Below are positions 1 through 10,647 of a stretch of 64,000 nucleotides of DNA, one piece after another. Every line of letters starts with the position of its first letter. Position 1 is the first letter of the stretch. The notes under the pieces are model-generated. The model ran no database searches and was not told the DNA's origin. It worked only from the letters and a program-made list of their open reading frames with translations. Both the position numbers and the translations under genes were made by a program. Origin of the DNA: Bacillus sp. KH172YL63 (lineage in GTDB: Bacteria; Bacillota; Bacilli; Bacillales; Bacillaceae_B); contig NZ_AP022842.1 in the NCBI RefSeq assembly GCF_011398925.1, positions 1,228,001-1,292,000 of the forward strand. Direction: 5' to 3'.

Positions 1-30
1 ATAAGATTGAAGCAAAGCGAGGGGTCAATC

Positions 31-780
31 ATGTTATATCTTCATGATGTATGGGTAAATTGGTTCGAAGGCGAAGAAAATGGCTACAATGTCTGTCATT
101 TTCACGAGTGGAGAAAAGAGGACGTAATTGAACTGCTTGATCAGGTGCCTCTTATGAAGGTGGATAGTGAACTGTTTCATTACATCGAGAATGATTTATC
201 AGAGTTACCTCAACAACTTCTTAACAATGTTTATCAAAAAGCATATTTGCGTAAAAACCATGAACGAATTCAGCTTGATTACTGCTTCATCGTGACGGAT
301 GGGACCGGCATATTAGCGGTCGATACGATTGGTTACACCGTTCCGATTCGAAAAAGCAGGCTCATACCGAGACAAGAACAGCTCGTGTATGAAATGGTGG
401 AAAGTCATGAAACAACTTCGTACTTGATTCATTCGGAAGTGAAGCAGGAAGATTCATATCATATCCTGTCGCCGAGTCCCTATATGATGAGTGGGTTGAC
501 GAGGAAAGAAAGGCAGTTGAAGCAGCTGTTATTCATGGCGCTCGATCAGCTTCACAGTTCGAACAATACGGCAGAGATTAGATATTGGTATACAGAGTGG
601 GCGCCGCAGAGATACAGGACGATACAGGAGATGGACTTCGAAGAAATCTGGCAGATGTTATATGAAGAAATGCAGTACGGCTGGTCTGAAAAACACTTGA
701 CGCTATGCGAGAATTTAATTAAGGGACAGCCCTTCTTTGAGAAGCTGTGGGAAGTGGAGAACCGCCCTAAAGTGAATTAA
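31..780 (+). CDS. yjbA: YjbA, UPF0736 family protein
   Basis: Conserved Bacillaceae protein of unknown function, 249 residues from this start, close to the usual length of about 250. I chose the ATG at 31 because GCGAGGGGTC stands just upstream; an in-frame TTG at 7 has no such site. The protein is soluble, acidic and rich in Tyr and Trp, with no signal peptide or membrane segment that I can see. It stands next to convergent trpS and upstream of opp, as in B. subtilis. Family assignment is confident from sequence and synteny; the function is not known to me. Confidence 0.85.
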   Translation: MLYLHDVWVNWFEGEENGYNVCHFHEWRKEDVIELLDQVPLMKVDSELFHYIENDLSELPQQLLNNVYQKAYLRKNHERIQLDYCFIVTDGTGILAVDTIGYTVPIRKSRLIPRQEQLVYEMVESHETTSYLIHSEVKQEDSYHILSPSPYMMSGLTRKERQLKQLLFMALDQLHSSNNTAEIRYWYTEWAPQRYRTIQEMDFEEIWQMLYEEMQYGWSEKHLTLCENLIKGQPFFEKLWEVENRPKVN

Positions 781-782
781 TG

Positions 783-820
783 AAAAACCCCCTGACCGAT
801 GAACGGGTGAGGGGGTTTTT
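783..820 (+). terminator. Terminator after yjbA
   Basis: The arms AAAAACCCCCTGACC and GGGTGAGGGGGTTTTT form a strong stem ending in a T run directly after the yjbA stop. The A run on the 5' side means it could also work on the other strand. Confidence 0.85.
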
Positions 821-898
821 GCTTGAAAAAAGAAGGTGCCGGGTCATAACTGGTAGTCCTGTCCATTCCCTTGTTTAAACGTGGATTCTGAATGAATC

Positions 899-953
899 AA
901 AAAACCGAATGGATTCAATCTTCATTAAAGAAGGTCGAATCATTCGGTTTTTC
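899..953 (-). terminator. Terminator after trpS (TCCGAA-type hairpin)
   Basis: Long hairpin with arms AAAACCGAATGGATTC and GAATCATTCGGTTTTT. It lies 30 bp beyond the trpS stop. It belongs to the recurrent CCGAATG/CATTCGG terminator family seen at several other sites in this window. Confidence 0.75.
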
Positions 954-982
954 CGTTAGCTTGAGAATGTTAGTCTCAGCTT

Positions 983-1984
<1,002 letters not shown>

Positions 1985-2005
1985 TTATCCTCCTAATAAT
2001 CATCA

Positions 2006-2270
2006 AAATAAAAACCCATCCGTCCTATATAAGATAGGGACGAATGGGATCATTTCCGCGGTGCCACCCTAAGTACTCTTCCTGAGTCAGCTTAGTCCAT
2101 GATAAACATGGTGCCCCTTTAACGTGGGGTGAATCGTCATATGCTACTCTTATTCGCACACAAAGCTCAGAAGTCCATTCCTTTTCAGATGAATACCTGT
2201 TCCCACCAGCCACAAGCTCTCTTTCAATTCATACAGAAAAGTACTACTCTTCATCGTCGCCCATTTTTTT
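2006..2270 (-). promoter_or_regulatory. T-box leader (tryptophan) of trpS
   Basis: Read on the minus strand, the leader has the T-box core AGGGTGGCACCGCGG (plus positions 2056-2070) and then a terminator stem with an 11-base arm and T run (about 2008-2048). Further upstream the specifier-loop stretch GAATGGACTTCTG places the codon TGG at 2175-2177, and an AGAGAGC motif lies at the base of stem I. In T-box RNAs uncharged cognate tRNA pairs with the specifier and the T-box bulge and stabilises the antiterminator. Here tryptophan starvation should raise trpS transcription. Confidence 0.93.
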
Positions 2271-2280
2271 ATATGCTTTC

Positions 2281-2309
2281 ATTATAAGTAAAAAAAGGTG
2301 CGAATTCAA
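2281..2309 (-). promoter_or_regulatory. SigA-type promoter of the trpS T-box leader
   Basis: On the minus strand TTGAAT (plus 2304-2309), a 17-nt spacer and TATAAT (plus 2281-2286) give a near-consensus vegetative promoter about 10 nt before the leader. Its -35 box overlaps the stop codon of the upstream DUF3899 gene. Confidence 0.8.
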
Positions 2310-2689
2310 GTGTACAGAAGGTAGGAGAGGGCGATGGAAAGGATGAACGCGACACTGCCGACCATCAGGATCGATTTTGTGATGGAATAGGAGCGTTGAA
2401 CGCCATATTCCTCATATGCTTCCTTCGTTTCATCCAAATCATCGAATTGGGAAATGAATTTTCCTTGTTTGGTACTGTTCCGGAATCTTTTAAGGGAATA
2501 AATAATACCGTTGAAGAAGCCTTTTTGGAATATAAAAAGAAGCCCGCCTGTTGCTACATAAGTAATGCCCACTATAAACAAGCTGTCTATAAAGGAAAGA
2601 AGCAGGGATTTCTCCTGACACATGCCGGTGATGATCGACACAAAGAAAAATAATACTGTTAGGATGTGAAAAAAGGTAAGTTTGATCAT
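2306..2689 (-). CDS. DUF3899 domain membrane protein
   Basis: Small integral membrane protein of 127 residues. I chose the ATG at 2689 because AGAGGAGCATT precedes it; the reading frame runs 87 codons further upstream without a ribosome binding site. Hydrophobic segments lie near residues 5-23, 30-55 and 105-126, with a charged stretch (RFRNSTKQGKFISQFDDLDE) between the last two. The pattern matches the DUF3899 family of Firmicutes; function unknown. It reads towards trpS and its stop overlaps the trpS promoter. Confidence 0.75.
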   Translation of the reverse strand: MIKLTFFHILTVLFFFVSIITGMCQEKSLLLSFIDSLFIVGITYVATGGLLFIFQKGFFNGIIYSLKRFRNSTKQGKFISQFDDLDETKEAYEEYGVQRSYSITKSILMVGSVAFILSIALSYLLYT

Positions 2690-2956
2690 AATGCTCCTCT
2701 GTTGTTTTTTATTAGTAGTATACATGAAACCCATGGAACAGTTCAATGAGGCGGGGCGGTTTGGGTAGAAGAGCTGTTCTATATAGTTATAGAAATAAGT
2801 ATGTATTCTATTATTTATATTTAGTCTGTTCTTTAAATATTTATAATAAAAAAGTGAATATAGGAATGTGAGATTGATAGGAAGAGGCACCTCATCCCAG
2901 ATCAGCCGAAATTTACGTTTGTAACAATTGTAATGGGACTTGCTGTTCAAGGTGAC

Positions 2957-2989
2957 TCGAAAAAACCTTGTAACAGCAAGGTTTTTCGG
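2957..2989. terminator. Symmetric hairpin upstream of the oppA promoter
   Basis: TCGAAAAAACCTTG and CAAGGTTTTTCGGA flank a 6-nt loop. It resembles a bidirectional terminator but lies between the divergent DUF3899 gene and oppA, with no recognisable gene ending in it. It may insulate oppA or be left over from a lost gene. Confidence 0.5.
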
Positions 2990-3040
2990 ACCTTATACCT
3001 ACTAATCTGATAATTTAGCAAAAAAACTGTTAAATTCATA

Positions 3041-3068
3041 TTGCAATAATTTCTCTATCATGTATAAT
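3041..3068 (+). promoter_or_regulatory. Promoter of oppA
   Basis: TTGCAA at 3041-3046 and TATAAT at 3063-3068 are spaced by 16 nt, about 65 nt before the oppA start. The site is a good SigA match by eye. Confidence 0.65.
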
Positions 3069-3135
3069 AAGTAACAAATCTTCTGAAAATTAGAAGATAA
3101 ATAAATATGAGATTTACGAGGAGGTCAATTTCAAG

Positions 3136-4788
3136 ATGAAGAAAAAGTTTTCATTCTTGCTGGTTCTTCTTCTGGCTCTGAGTACTTTCTTGGCTGCTTG
3201 CGGCGGCGACAAGAAAAGTGAAGGCGAAGAAGAAGGATCAGGTGCTGGCGGTACTGATGAAAAGAAAGAACAGGTACTTAACTTACTTGAGGGTTCTGAG
3301 ATCCCATCTATGGACTCTACACTTGCAACTGACTCAGTTTCATTCAAAATCATGAACAACGTATTTGAAGGTCTTTACCGCTTAGGTGAAAATGACGAAG
3401 CTGTACTAGGTATGGCTGCTGAAGAGCCAGAGATCAGTGAAGACGGTAAAACGTACACGTTCAAGATCCGTGATGCTAAATGGTCTAACGGAGACGCAGT
3501 TACGGCAAATGACTTCGTTTACGCTTGGCAAAAGGCTTTGAACCCTGATACTGGTGCAGAGTATGCGTACATAATGTACGATATCAAAAATGCTGCTAAA
3601 GTAAATGCCGGTGAAGTTGCACCTGAAGAGTTAGGTGTTAAAGCCCTTGATGATATGACTTTGGAAGTTCAGCTTGAAACGGCTGTACCATACTTCAAAG
3701 CATTGCTTTCTTTCGCAACATTCTACCCACAAAACCAAAAATTCGTTGAGTCTCAAGGCGATAAGTTCGGTCTTGAAGCTGATACAGCAATCTATAACGG
3801 TCCATTCACACTTTCTGAGTGGAAGCATGAACAAAGCTACCAGTTAACGAAAAACGACAGCTACTGGGATGCTGAAACTGTAAAATTAAAAGAAGTTAAC
3901 TTTAACGTTGTTAAAGACGTTGCAACTGGTGTAAACCTTTATGAAACAAACAAAGTTGATGTTGCGGGTCTTTCAGCTGAATTCGTAGACAAATATAAAT
4001 CAGATGAAAACTTCAAAACAAAAGCTGACACAGCAGTATTCTTCTTACGCTTAAACCAAGCGAACGAAGTAATGAAAAACGTAAATGCGCGTAAAGCGAT
4101 CGATGCTGCGTATGACAAGCAAGGTATGGTAGATGTACTTCTTAACAACGGTTCTATCCCTGCGTACTTCTTAGTACCAAAAGATTTCGTAACAGGTCCA
4201 GACGGTAGCGAATACCGTGAAGCTGTTGGCGATTTCGGTGGATATGACACAGCTAAAGCTTCAGAGTACTGGGCTAAAGCGAAAGAAGAGTTAGGTAAAG
4301 ATTCTATCGAATTAGAATTACTTAACTACGACTCTGACAGCTCTAAGAAAGTCGGAGAATTCTTAAAAGAGCAACTTGAACAAAACCTTGAAGGTTTAAC
4401 TGTGTCAATCAAAGCACAGCCGTTCAAGCAAAAGCTTGAATTAGAATCAAAAGGTCAATATGACTTCTCATTCGCCGGCTGGGGTCCAGATTATCCAGAT
4501 CCGATGACTTTCGTTGACATGTTCGTTACTGACGGTGCTCATAACCAAATGGGATACTCTAACCCTGAATATGACAAGTTAATTGAAAAAGCGAAAGGTG
4601 AACTATTAAGTGATCCTGAAGCTCGCTGGCAAGCAATGGTTGATGCTGAGAAGATCCTTTTCGAAGATCAAGCAATCAGCCCAATGTACCAACGTGGAAC
4701 TGCTTTCTTAGAGCGTCCATATGTTAAAGGTCTGTTACGTCACTCATTTGGTGCAGATGCATCATTCAAATGGGCTTACATTGAGTAG
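3136..4788 (+). CDS. oppA: Oligopeptide ABC transporter substrate-binding lipoprotein OppA
   Basis: Extracytoplasmic receptor that captures oligopeptides for the Opp permease. It has 550 residues. The N-terminus has a charged MKKK start, a hydrophobic core and the lipobox LAAC, so Cys at about 22 should be lipidated. The rest is a family 5 solute-binding fold with the usual SMDSTLATD opening and the later FAGWGPDYPDPMTF segment. In Bacillaceae Opp imports nutrients and signalling peptides of the Phr type that act on competence and sporulation. Codon use is strongly biased towards T- or A-ending codons such as GTT, GCT and ACT, unlike its neighbours, which suggests very high expression. First gene of oppABCDF, followed by a hairpin. 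Confidence 0.95.
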   Translation: MKKKFSFLLVLLLALSTFLAACGGDKKSEGEEEGSGAGGTDEKKEQVLNLLEGSEIPSMDSTLATDSVSFKIMNNVFEGLYRLGENDEAVLGMAAEEPEISEDGKTYTFKIRDAKWSNGDAVTANDFVYAWQKALNPDTGAEYAYIMYDIKNAAKVNAGEVAPEELGVKALDDMTLEVQLETAVPYFKALLSFATFYPQNQKFVESQGDKFGLEADTAIYNGPFTLSEWKHEQSYQLTKNDSYWDAETVKLKEVNFNVVKDVATGVNLYETNKVDVAGLSAEFVDKYKSDENFKTKADTAVFFLRLNQANEVMKNVNARKAIDAAYDKQGMVDVLLNNGSIPAYFLVPKDFVTGPDGSEYREAVGDFGGYDTAKASEYWAKAKEELGKDSIELELLNYDSDSSKKVGEFLKEQLEQNLEGLTVSIKAQPFKQKLELESKGQYDFSFAGWGPDYPDPMTFVDMFVTDGAHNQMGYSNPEYDKLIEKAKGELLSDPEARWQAMVDAEKILFEDQAISPMYQRGTAFLERPYVKGLLRHSFGADASFKWAYIE

Positions 4789-4814
4789 TATTTAACTCAA
4801 GGAACAAACCTTAC

Positions 4815-4850
4815 GAGGAGAGCGTATGCATAGGCATATGCTCTCCTTTT
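4815..4850 (+). terminator. Intra-operon attenuator between oppA and oppB
   Basis: GGAGAGCGTATGC and GCATATGCTCTCC pair around an ATAG loop and are followed by TTTT. A leaky terminator here would explain more oppA message than oppBCDF message. Confidence 0.7.
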
Positions 4851-4889
4851 CCAGTGAAAGTCGAAAATTATCACAAAAATAAAAATACA

Positions 4890-4917
4890 TTGATAATTTG
4901 TCGAAAATCGCTATAAT
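4890..4917 (+). promoter_or_regulatory. Internal promoter of oppBCDF
   Basis: TTGATA at 4890-4895, a 16-nt spacer and TATAAT at 4912-4917 lie just downstream of the oppA hairpin and about 40 nt before oppB. The membrane and ATPase genes may therefore have their own promoter. Confidence 0.6.
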
Positions 4918-4958
4918 TAGGAATGTAGAAAAAATAAGAAAAAAAGGGGGGCTAAAGA

Positions 4959-5888
4959 ATGGTCAGATATACAATTCAACGTATCGTCTATATGATCATC
5001 ACTTTGCTTATTATCGCAACCGCCACGTTCTTTCTGATGAAGCTCCTGCCTGGATCTCCACTACAAAATGCAGAAAGACTGTCTCCGGAACAACAACAAA
5101 TCATCCTGGATAAATACGGCCTGAATGACCCGCTGCCAGAGCAATATATCAACTATATGGTTAACCTGGCTCAAGGGGATTTAGGTTTATCCTTCCAATA
5201 TGATAACCGCCCAGTTACACAAATGATTGGAGATCGTATTGGTCCTTCCGCACTTCTTGGATTCCAAGCTATGGTATTAGGAACATTTCTAGGATTATTG
5301 ATCGGTATTATTGCAGCGATCAAACATAACACATGGCTGGATTACGGATCGACATTCCTTGCTGTAATAGGTATCTCGATTCCATCATTCGTTTTCGCAG
5401 GATTGCTCCAATATTATGTTGGGGTAAAACTAGAATGGCTGCCAGTTGCCCTGTGGGGAGAGTACAAGCACACAATCTTACCTACTCTGTCACTGACGGT
5501 GTTCGTTGTTGCGACCATCGCCCGTTTTATGAGAACAGAGATGCTGGAAATTTTAAATTCAGATTATATTTTATTAGCCACTGCTAAAGGGATCTCCAAA
5601 ACAGGAACTGTCCTGAAGCATGCTGTCCGAAATGCATTGATCCCGATTGTCACGATCTTGGGACCGATGACTGTAGGAATTATGACAGGTACGCTTGTAA
5701 TCGAACGTATCTTTGCTGTTCCTGGATTAGGGGATCAGTTCGTCGTGTCCATCAATACAAATGATTACACTGTAATCATGGGGATCACCCTATTCTATAG
5801 TGCTTTATTCATTGCTGTAATCTTTTTAGTGGACATTCTTTATGGAATCATTGATCCACGTATTCGTTTAGCTGGAGGGAAGAAATAA
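4959..5888 (+). CDS. oppB: Oligopeptide ABC transporter permease OppB
   Basis: Inner-membrane permease subunit that forms the translocation pore with OppC. It has 309 residues, with an N-terminal membrane helix near residues 9-30 and further helices across a binding-protein-dependent transport domain. The cytoplasmic EAA-type coupling loop is seen in the stretch SDYILLATAKGISK near 200. The start has AAAGGGGGGCTAAAGA upstream. Its stop overlaps the oppC start as TAATG, a sign of translational coupling. Confidence 0.95.
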   Translation: MVRYTIQRIVYMIITLLIIATATFFLMKLLPGSPLQNAERLSPEQQQIILDKYGLNDPLPEQYINYMVNLAQGDLGLSFQYDNRPVTQMIGDRIGPSALLGFQAMVLGTFLGLLIGIIAAIKHNTWLDYGSTFLAVIGISIPSFVFAGLLQYYVGVKLEWLPVALWGEYKHTILPTLSLTVFVVATIARFMRTEMLEILNSDYILLATAKGISKTGTVLKHAVRNALIPIVTILGPMTVGIMTGTLVIERIFAVPGLGDQFVVSINTNDYTVIMGITLFYSALFIAVIFLVDILYGIIDPRIRLAGGKK

Positions 5889-6913
5889 TGGAAGATAACA
5901 AAAAGAAATTAGACCAACTCAGTCCCGACCTCTTCCAACCCCAACAGGCTAAGGGAGATGAAGCTGAAAAAATTTCGCGTCCAAGTTTAAATTTCTGGCA
6001 AGATTCTTGGATTCGTTTACGTAAGAATAAGGGAGCCATTCTTGGAATCATTATTACCGCGATCATTGTATTCTTTGCAATCTTTGGTCCGATGATGAAC
6101 GAATACAAATTCAGTGACCAAAACATCCGTCACGCAAAACTCCCTCCTAAAATTGAAGCGCTTTCAGGAATTGAATGGTTACCGTTTGATGGTAAAGATT
6201 CAGATGGCTTTGATGTATATGGATCAAGGGATATTAAAGAAAACTACTGGTTCGGTACAGACGACTTAGGCCGTGACCTTTGGACACGTACTTGGAATGG
6301 TACCCGTATTTCACTGTACATCGGTATTTTAGCTGCAATCATTGACTTCCTTATCGGGATTTCCTACGGAGGTATTTCAGCTTATTACGGTGGCAGAGTA
6401 GATAATATAATGCAGCGTATCATTGAAATTCTTGTAGGAATTCCAAACTTGATCGTCGTCATCCTCTTTATCCTGGTATTTGAGCCTGGTATCTTCTCCA
6501 TAACCATGGCCATGGTTATTACTGGTTGGACGGGTATGGCCCGTATCGTGCGTGGTCAAGTCCTTCAATTGAAGAATCAGGAATTTGTCCTTGCTTCAAG
6601 AACGCTTGGCGCAACAAGCAACCGATTGATTTTTAAACACTTACTTCCAAACGTTATGGGACCTGTTATCATTACGACGATGTTTACAGTTCCAGCTGCA
6701 ATTTACACGGAAGCATTCTTAAGCTTTATCGGACTGGGGATTGCTCCTCCAAGAGCTTCACTTGGATCATTGGTGAATGATGGATATAGATCGATTCAAT
6801 CATTCCCTCATATGATGCTGGTACCTTCAGCCGTCATCTCATTGGTTATTTTAAGTTTCAACTTAATGGCTGATGGACTGCGTGACGCGCTAGATCCGAA
6901 AATGCGTAAGTAA
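5888..6913 (+). CDS. oppC: Oligopeptide ABC transporter permease OppC
   Basis: Second permease subunit, 341 residues. It has the long hydrophilic N-terminus typical of OppC, then SWIRLRKNKGAILG before the first membrane helix, then a large outside loop and the transport domain with an EAA loop (FVLASRTLGATSNRL, near 235-250). The ATG overlaps the oppB stop. It pairs with OppB and is driven by OppD and OppF. Confidence 0.95.
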   Translation: MEDNKKKLDQLSPDLFQPQQAKGDEAEKISRPSLNFWQDSWIRLRKNKGAILGIIITAIIVFFAIFGPMMNEYKFSDQNIRHAKLPPKIEALSGIEWLPFDGKDSDGFDVYGSRDIKENYWFGTDDLGRDLWTRTWNGTRISLYIGILAAIIDFLIGISYGGISAYYGGRVDNIMQRIIEILVGIPNLIVVILFILVFEPGIFSITMAMVITGWTGMARIVRGQVLQLKNQEFVLASRTLGATSNRLIFKHLLPNVMGPVIITTMFTVPAAIYTEAFLSFIGLGIAPPRASLGSLVNDGYRSIQSFPHMMLVPSAVISLVILSFNLMADGLRDALDPKMRK

Positions 6914-6931
6914 TGGAAGGGAGATAATAAT

Positions 6932-8002
6932 ATGTCAAAAATTTTAGAAGTGAATGATCTACACGTCTCCTTCAATACGCAAGGAGGAGAAGTTCAGGCT
7001 GTACGCGGTGTAGATTTCCATTTAGATAAAGGTGAAACGCTGGCGATTGTCGGAGAATCCGGTTCTGGTAAATCGGTTACGACAAAAGCCCTTATGAGAC
7101 TGATCCCGAACCCACCTGGCTTCATCAAGGACGGGGAAATCCTTTTCGAAGGGAAGGATCTTGCAAAGCTGCCGGAAAAAGAGATGCAAAAAATCCGCGG
7201 GAAAGATATCTCTATGATCTTCCAGGATCCAATGACATCTTTGAATCCGACGATGACTATCGGTAAGCAAATTATGGAGCCGCTTGTGAAGCATCAAAAC
7301 ATGAGCAAAAATGATGCGAAAAAGCGTGCGATCGAATTGCTTAAATTGGTAGGTCTGCCAAGTCCGGATACCCGTTTCAAACAGTATCCTCACCAATTCT
7401 CGGGCGGACAGCGCCAACGTGTCGTCATCGCGATCGCACTTGCATGTAACCCGAAGATCCTGATCGCCGATGAGCCTACGACTGCCCTGGACGTAACCAT
7501 TCAGGCACAGATCCTTGAACTGATGAAGGATTTACAGAATAAAATCGAGACATCGATCATTTTCATTACCCATGACCTTGGCGTGGTGGCAAATGTCGCT
7601 GACCGTGTAGCTGTCATGTACGGTGGTCAGATTGTCGAGACAGGAACCGTAGATGAAATCTTCTACGATCCCCGCCATCCATACACTTGGGGACTGATCG
7701 GCTCGATGCCGACAACGGATACTGAAGGTGAACAGGAGCTGGTGGCCATCCCTGGAACGCCTCCGGACCTATTGAATCCGCCGAAGGGAGATGCATTCGC
7801 CCTTCGCAGTGAATATGCCATGAAAGTGGACTTTGAACAGGAGCCTCCATATTATAAGGTTTCAGATACACACTATGTTAAATCATGGTTGCTGCATCCG
7901 AGCGCTCCACAGGTTGAGCCTCCTGAAGCAGTAAAAGTAAGACAAAGACAAATGCCTGCGAATTATAAAGAGCCGGTACTTGTTGAGGGGGTTCGTTCAT
8001 AA
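6932..8002 (+). CDS. oppD: Oligopeptide ABC transporter ATPase OppD
   Basis: ATP-hydrolysing subunit, 356 residues. Walker A is GESGSGKS (near residues 41-48), the signature is FSGGQRQR (near 155), and Walker B with D-loop is [12 protein letters not shown]. The C-terminal oligopeptide/dipeptide extension carries [16 protein letters not shown], but the Cys cluster common in iron-sulphur OppD proteins is not seen. The start has GGAAGGGAG upstream. The stop overlaps the oppF start as TAATG. Confidence 0.95.
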   Translation: MSKILEVNDLHVSFNTQGGEVQAVRGVDFHLDKGETLAIVGESGSGKSVTTKALMRLIPNPPGFIKDGEILFEGKDLAKLPEKEMQKIRGKDISMIFQDPMTSLNPTMTIGKQIMEPLVKHQNMSKNDAKKRAIELLKLVGLPSPDTRFKQYPHQFSGGQRQRVVIAIALACNPKILIADEPTTALDVTIQAQILELMKDLQNKIETSIIFITHDLGVVANVADRVAVMYGGQIVETGTVDEIFYDPRHPYTWGLIGSMPTTDTEGEQELVAIPGTPPDLLNPPKGDAFALRSEYAMKVDFEQEPPYYKVSDTHYVKSWLLHPSAPQVEPPEAVKVRQRQMPANYKEPVLVEGVRS

Positions 8003-8937
8003 TGGCTGAAAAATTATTAGAAATTAAAAATTTAAAACAATACTTCAATCCTGGAAAACCGAATATGGTTAAAGCGGTTGACGATATCAGCTTTGATATT
8101 TATAAGGGGGAAACCCTTGGACTCGTTGGTGAGTCCGGCTGTGGTAAATCAACGACAGGACGTACGATCATTCGTCTGTATGATGCAACCGACGGTCAAG
8201 TTCTCTTTAACGGGGAAGACGTGCATGGGAAAAAGTCACGTTCCCAATTAAAGAAATTCAACCGTAAAATGCAGATGATCTTCCAGGATCCATATGCAAG
8301 TTTAAATCCGCGTATGAAAGTGGCCGACATCATCGCTGAAGGAATCGATATCCACGGGCTGGCTACTTCAAAGAAAGAGCGTCTGGATAAAGTTCATGAG
8401 CTTCTTGAAACGGTCGGTCTGAATAAAGAGCACGCAGGCCGCTATCCGCATGAGTTCTCAGGCGGTCAGCGTCAGCGTATCGGGATTGCTCGTGCTTTGG
8501 CGGTAGATCCTGATTTCATCATTGCAGATGAGCCGATTTCAGCCCTTGATGTATCCATCCAGGCGCAGGTCGTGAATCTGATGCAGGAACTGCAGAAGGA
8601 GAAAGGGTTAACCTATCTGTTTATCGCCCATGATCTTTCCATGGTGAAATATATCAGTGATCGTATCGGTGTTATGTATTACGGTAAACTTGTTGAACTG
8701 ACAACAAGTGAGGCGTTGTACAAAAATCCTCTTCATCCATACACTCAATCGTTATTATCTGCGATTCCGCTTCCGGATCCGGATTATGAGCGCACACGGA
8801 GAAGAAAAGAATACAATCCTGCAGTCCATAATTACACAGAAGATGACAATCTTGAAATGCGTGAAGTCGTACCTGGACACTTCGTCTATTGTTCAGAGAA
8901 GGAATTCGCACAATATCAGGCGTCCTATAAAAACTAA
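8002..8937 (+). CDS. oppF: Oligopeptide ABC transporter ATPase OppF
   Basis: Second ATPase of the Opp system, 311 residues. Walker A is GESGCGKS, the signature [15 protein letters not shown], and Walker [13 protein letters not shown]. The C-terminal extension ends with the usual [12 protein letters not shown] segment. It should form a heterodimer with OppD. Last gene of the operon, closed by a hairpin terminator 12 bp on. Confidence 0.95.
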   Translation: MAEKLLEIKNLKQYFNPGKPNMVKAVDDISFDIYKGETLGLVGESGCGKSTTGRTIIRLYDATDGQVLFNGEDVHGKKSRSQLKKFNRKMQMIFQDPYASLNPRMKVADIIAEGIDIHGLATSKKERLDKVHELLETVGLNKEHAGRYPHEFSGGQRQRIGIARALAVDPDFIIADEPISALDVSIQAQVVNLMQELQKEKGLTYLFIAHDLSMVKYISDRIGVMYYGKLVELTTSEALYKNPLHPYTQSLLSAIPLPDPDYERTRRRKEYNPAVHNYTEDDNLEMREVVPGHFVYCSEKEFAQYQASYKN

Positions 8938-8948
8938 TATAAGTAAAG

Positions 8949-8979
8949 AAGCTCCCTTCAAATTGAGGGGAGCTTTTTT
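8949..8979 (+). terminator. Terminator of the opp operon
   Basis: AAGCTCCCTTC and GAGGGGAGCTTTTTT form a stem with a T run just after oppF. Confidence 0.9.
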
Positions 8980-9166
8980 ACGATGAAATCCGCTTTGTCA
9001 TTCTTTTTTGAAAAGTTCATCATACGATATAGGGATGAGCATTAATTTCCTCGGAAATTTCGACAGATTAGGTGGAATATCCCTTTTCTTTCTAGTAATT
9101 TCCTTGATAGAATAGAAGGGAAGTTACATATTTTACTAGATAGTACGTCTACCAGAGGAGAGGTTT

Positions 9167-10363
9167 ATGTTGAAATGGAGAAAGGTTGCAACATCTCTAT
9201 GTTTATTCGCAATGTGTGTCGTTCCGTTTCAGTCAGCGACGGCGGCTGGAGTAGAAGCTAAAAACCACGAGAAAAGAATGCTCTCAATGAGTAACAAGGA
9301 ATTGACTAGCCCGGTACCGAGGTTCGTATTTGATTCGGGCCTGTCATTTGAATATCCAGATGCGGTGAGAGGAATTTATGTCACAGCCCACTCCGCCGGG
9401 GGCGCCAGGTTCGATTCGCTCACAAAATTGATGGATAACAGTGATTTGAACGCGATGGTCATCGACATTAAAGATGATGTAGGGAATCTGACTTATATAC
9501 CTGAAGAGTCTTCTCCATACCACAGTGTGGGTCAGCCCTACATGAAGGACCCGAAAGCGATATTGAAGGTGCTGGAAGAGAAGAAAATCTATCCGATTGC
9601 CAGGGTCGTTGTATTCAAAGACACCGTATTGGCGAACCGAAAACCGGAGCTGTCCTTTAAAGAAGGAAACAAAGTGTGGTCAAATGGAGGTGGGGATTCC
9701 TTTGTTAACCCTTTCCTGAAAGAAGTGTGGGATTATAATGTAGGGATCGCCATTGAAGCTGCAAAAATGGGATTCCAGGAAATACAGTTTGATTATGTCC
9801 GCTTCCCTGAAGGCTTTGAAAAGCGTGATGAAGACCTGAAGTATGATGGTGGGGAATATGCCAAGGAAGATATCGATAATGTACAAAAGCGGGTCCAGGC
9901 CGTCACCGACTTTGTTGCGTATGCACATGATAAGCTTCAACTATACGGTGTGAAGGTTTCTGTAGACATTTTCGGCTACACGGCAACCCTCCCGGAAGCA
10001 CCGGGCATTGGGCAGAATTTCTCGAAGATATCTGAACATGTGGATGTCATTTCATCAATGATTTATCCGAGCCATTGGACGCCGTACTTCGGGATTGCGA
10101 AGCCTGATATGCAGCCCTATGAATTAGTGACGGAATATTCCAAGGTGGAAAAAGCAAAGATTGCCGAACTGAAGAATAAGCCGATTTCGAGACCGTGGCT
10201 GCAGGATTTCACAGCATCCTGGTTAGGCAGCGGCAATTATAAGAAATACGGAAAAGCAGAAGTAGAAGCGCAGATCAAGGCGCTGAATGATCAAGGCATA
10301 AATGAATTCCTCTTGTGGGATGCAGGAAATTCTTATACAGAAGGTGTGGACTATACGCCTTAA
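9167..10363 (+). CDS. Secreted putative glycoside hydrolase (DUF4015 type)
   Basis: Exported protein of 398 residues. The first 27 residues form a signal peptide (basic start, hydrophobic core, ATAAG cleavage region). The mature part is a TIM-barrel-like DUF4015/COG1306 domain: VRGIYVTAHSAGG opens it, VIDIKDDVGNLTY follows, and QFDYVRFPEG and SVDIFGYTAT carry acidic residues on likely barrel strand ends. It ends in INEFLLWDAGNSYTEG. The substrate is not known; a cell-wall or exopolysaccharide glycan is my inference. Single gene with its own terminator and an AGAGGAGAGG site. Confidence 0.85.
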   Translation: MLKWRKVATSLCLFAMCVVPFQSATAAGVEAKNHEKRMLSMSNKELTSPVPRFVFDSGLSFEYPDAVRGIYVTAHSAGGARFDSLTKLMDNSDLNAMVIDIKDDVGNLTYIPEESSPYHSVGQPYMKDPKAILKVLEEKKIYPIARVVVFKDTVLANRKPELSFKEGNKVWSNGGGDSFVNPFLKEVWDYNVGIAIEAAKMGFQEIQFDYVRFPEGFEKRDEDLKYDGGEYAKEDIDNVQKRVQAVTDFVAYAHDKLQLYGVKVSVDIFGYTATLPEAPGIGQNFSKISEHVDVISSMIYPSHWTPYFGIAKPDMQPYELVTEYSKVEKAKIAELKNKPISRPWLQDFTASWLGSGNYKKYGKAEVEAQIKALNDQGINEFLLWDAGNSYTEGVDYTP

Positions 10364-10394
10364 GAAAAAAGCTGGCCTCAGGCCAGTTTTTTCT
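10362..10394 (+). terminator. Terminator of the DUF4015 gene
   Basis: AAGAAAAAAGCTGGCC and GGCCAGTTTTTTCTT form a strong, nearly symmetric hairpin at the stop codon. Confidence 0.88.
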
Positions 10395-10647
10395 TCAATT
10401 TCGGGGGTATAAAGGAAAGGGATGCCATACTATTTGAAAAATCATTCTATTCTTGTTATGATTAAAGTACTGGAAAGATAAACCGCTTTCAACCACTTTA
10501 CCCTCTTCATGGGCATTTCCTGCCTGTGATTCCGTATGCATATCCCACGGATACGACTAACACCTAACATAAACTATTTTTTTCAGAGAAACATAATGAT
10601 AACCCGTTAGTCATTGGAATATTAAATTCATGTGAAGGAGTAGATCC

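Noticed and set aside
2025..2213. Minus-strand open frame of 62 codons
   Set aside because: It lies wholly inside the T-box leader RNA and has no ribosome binding site.
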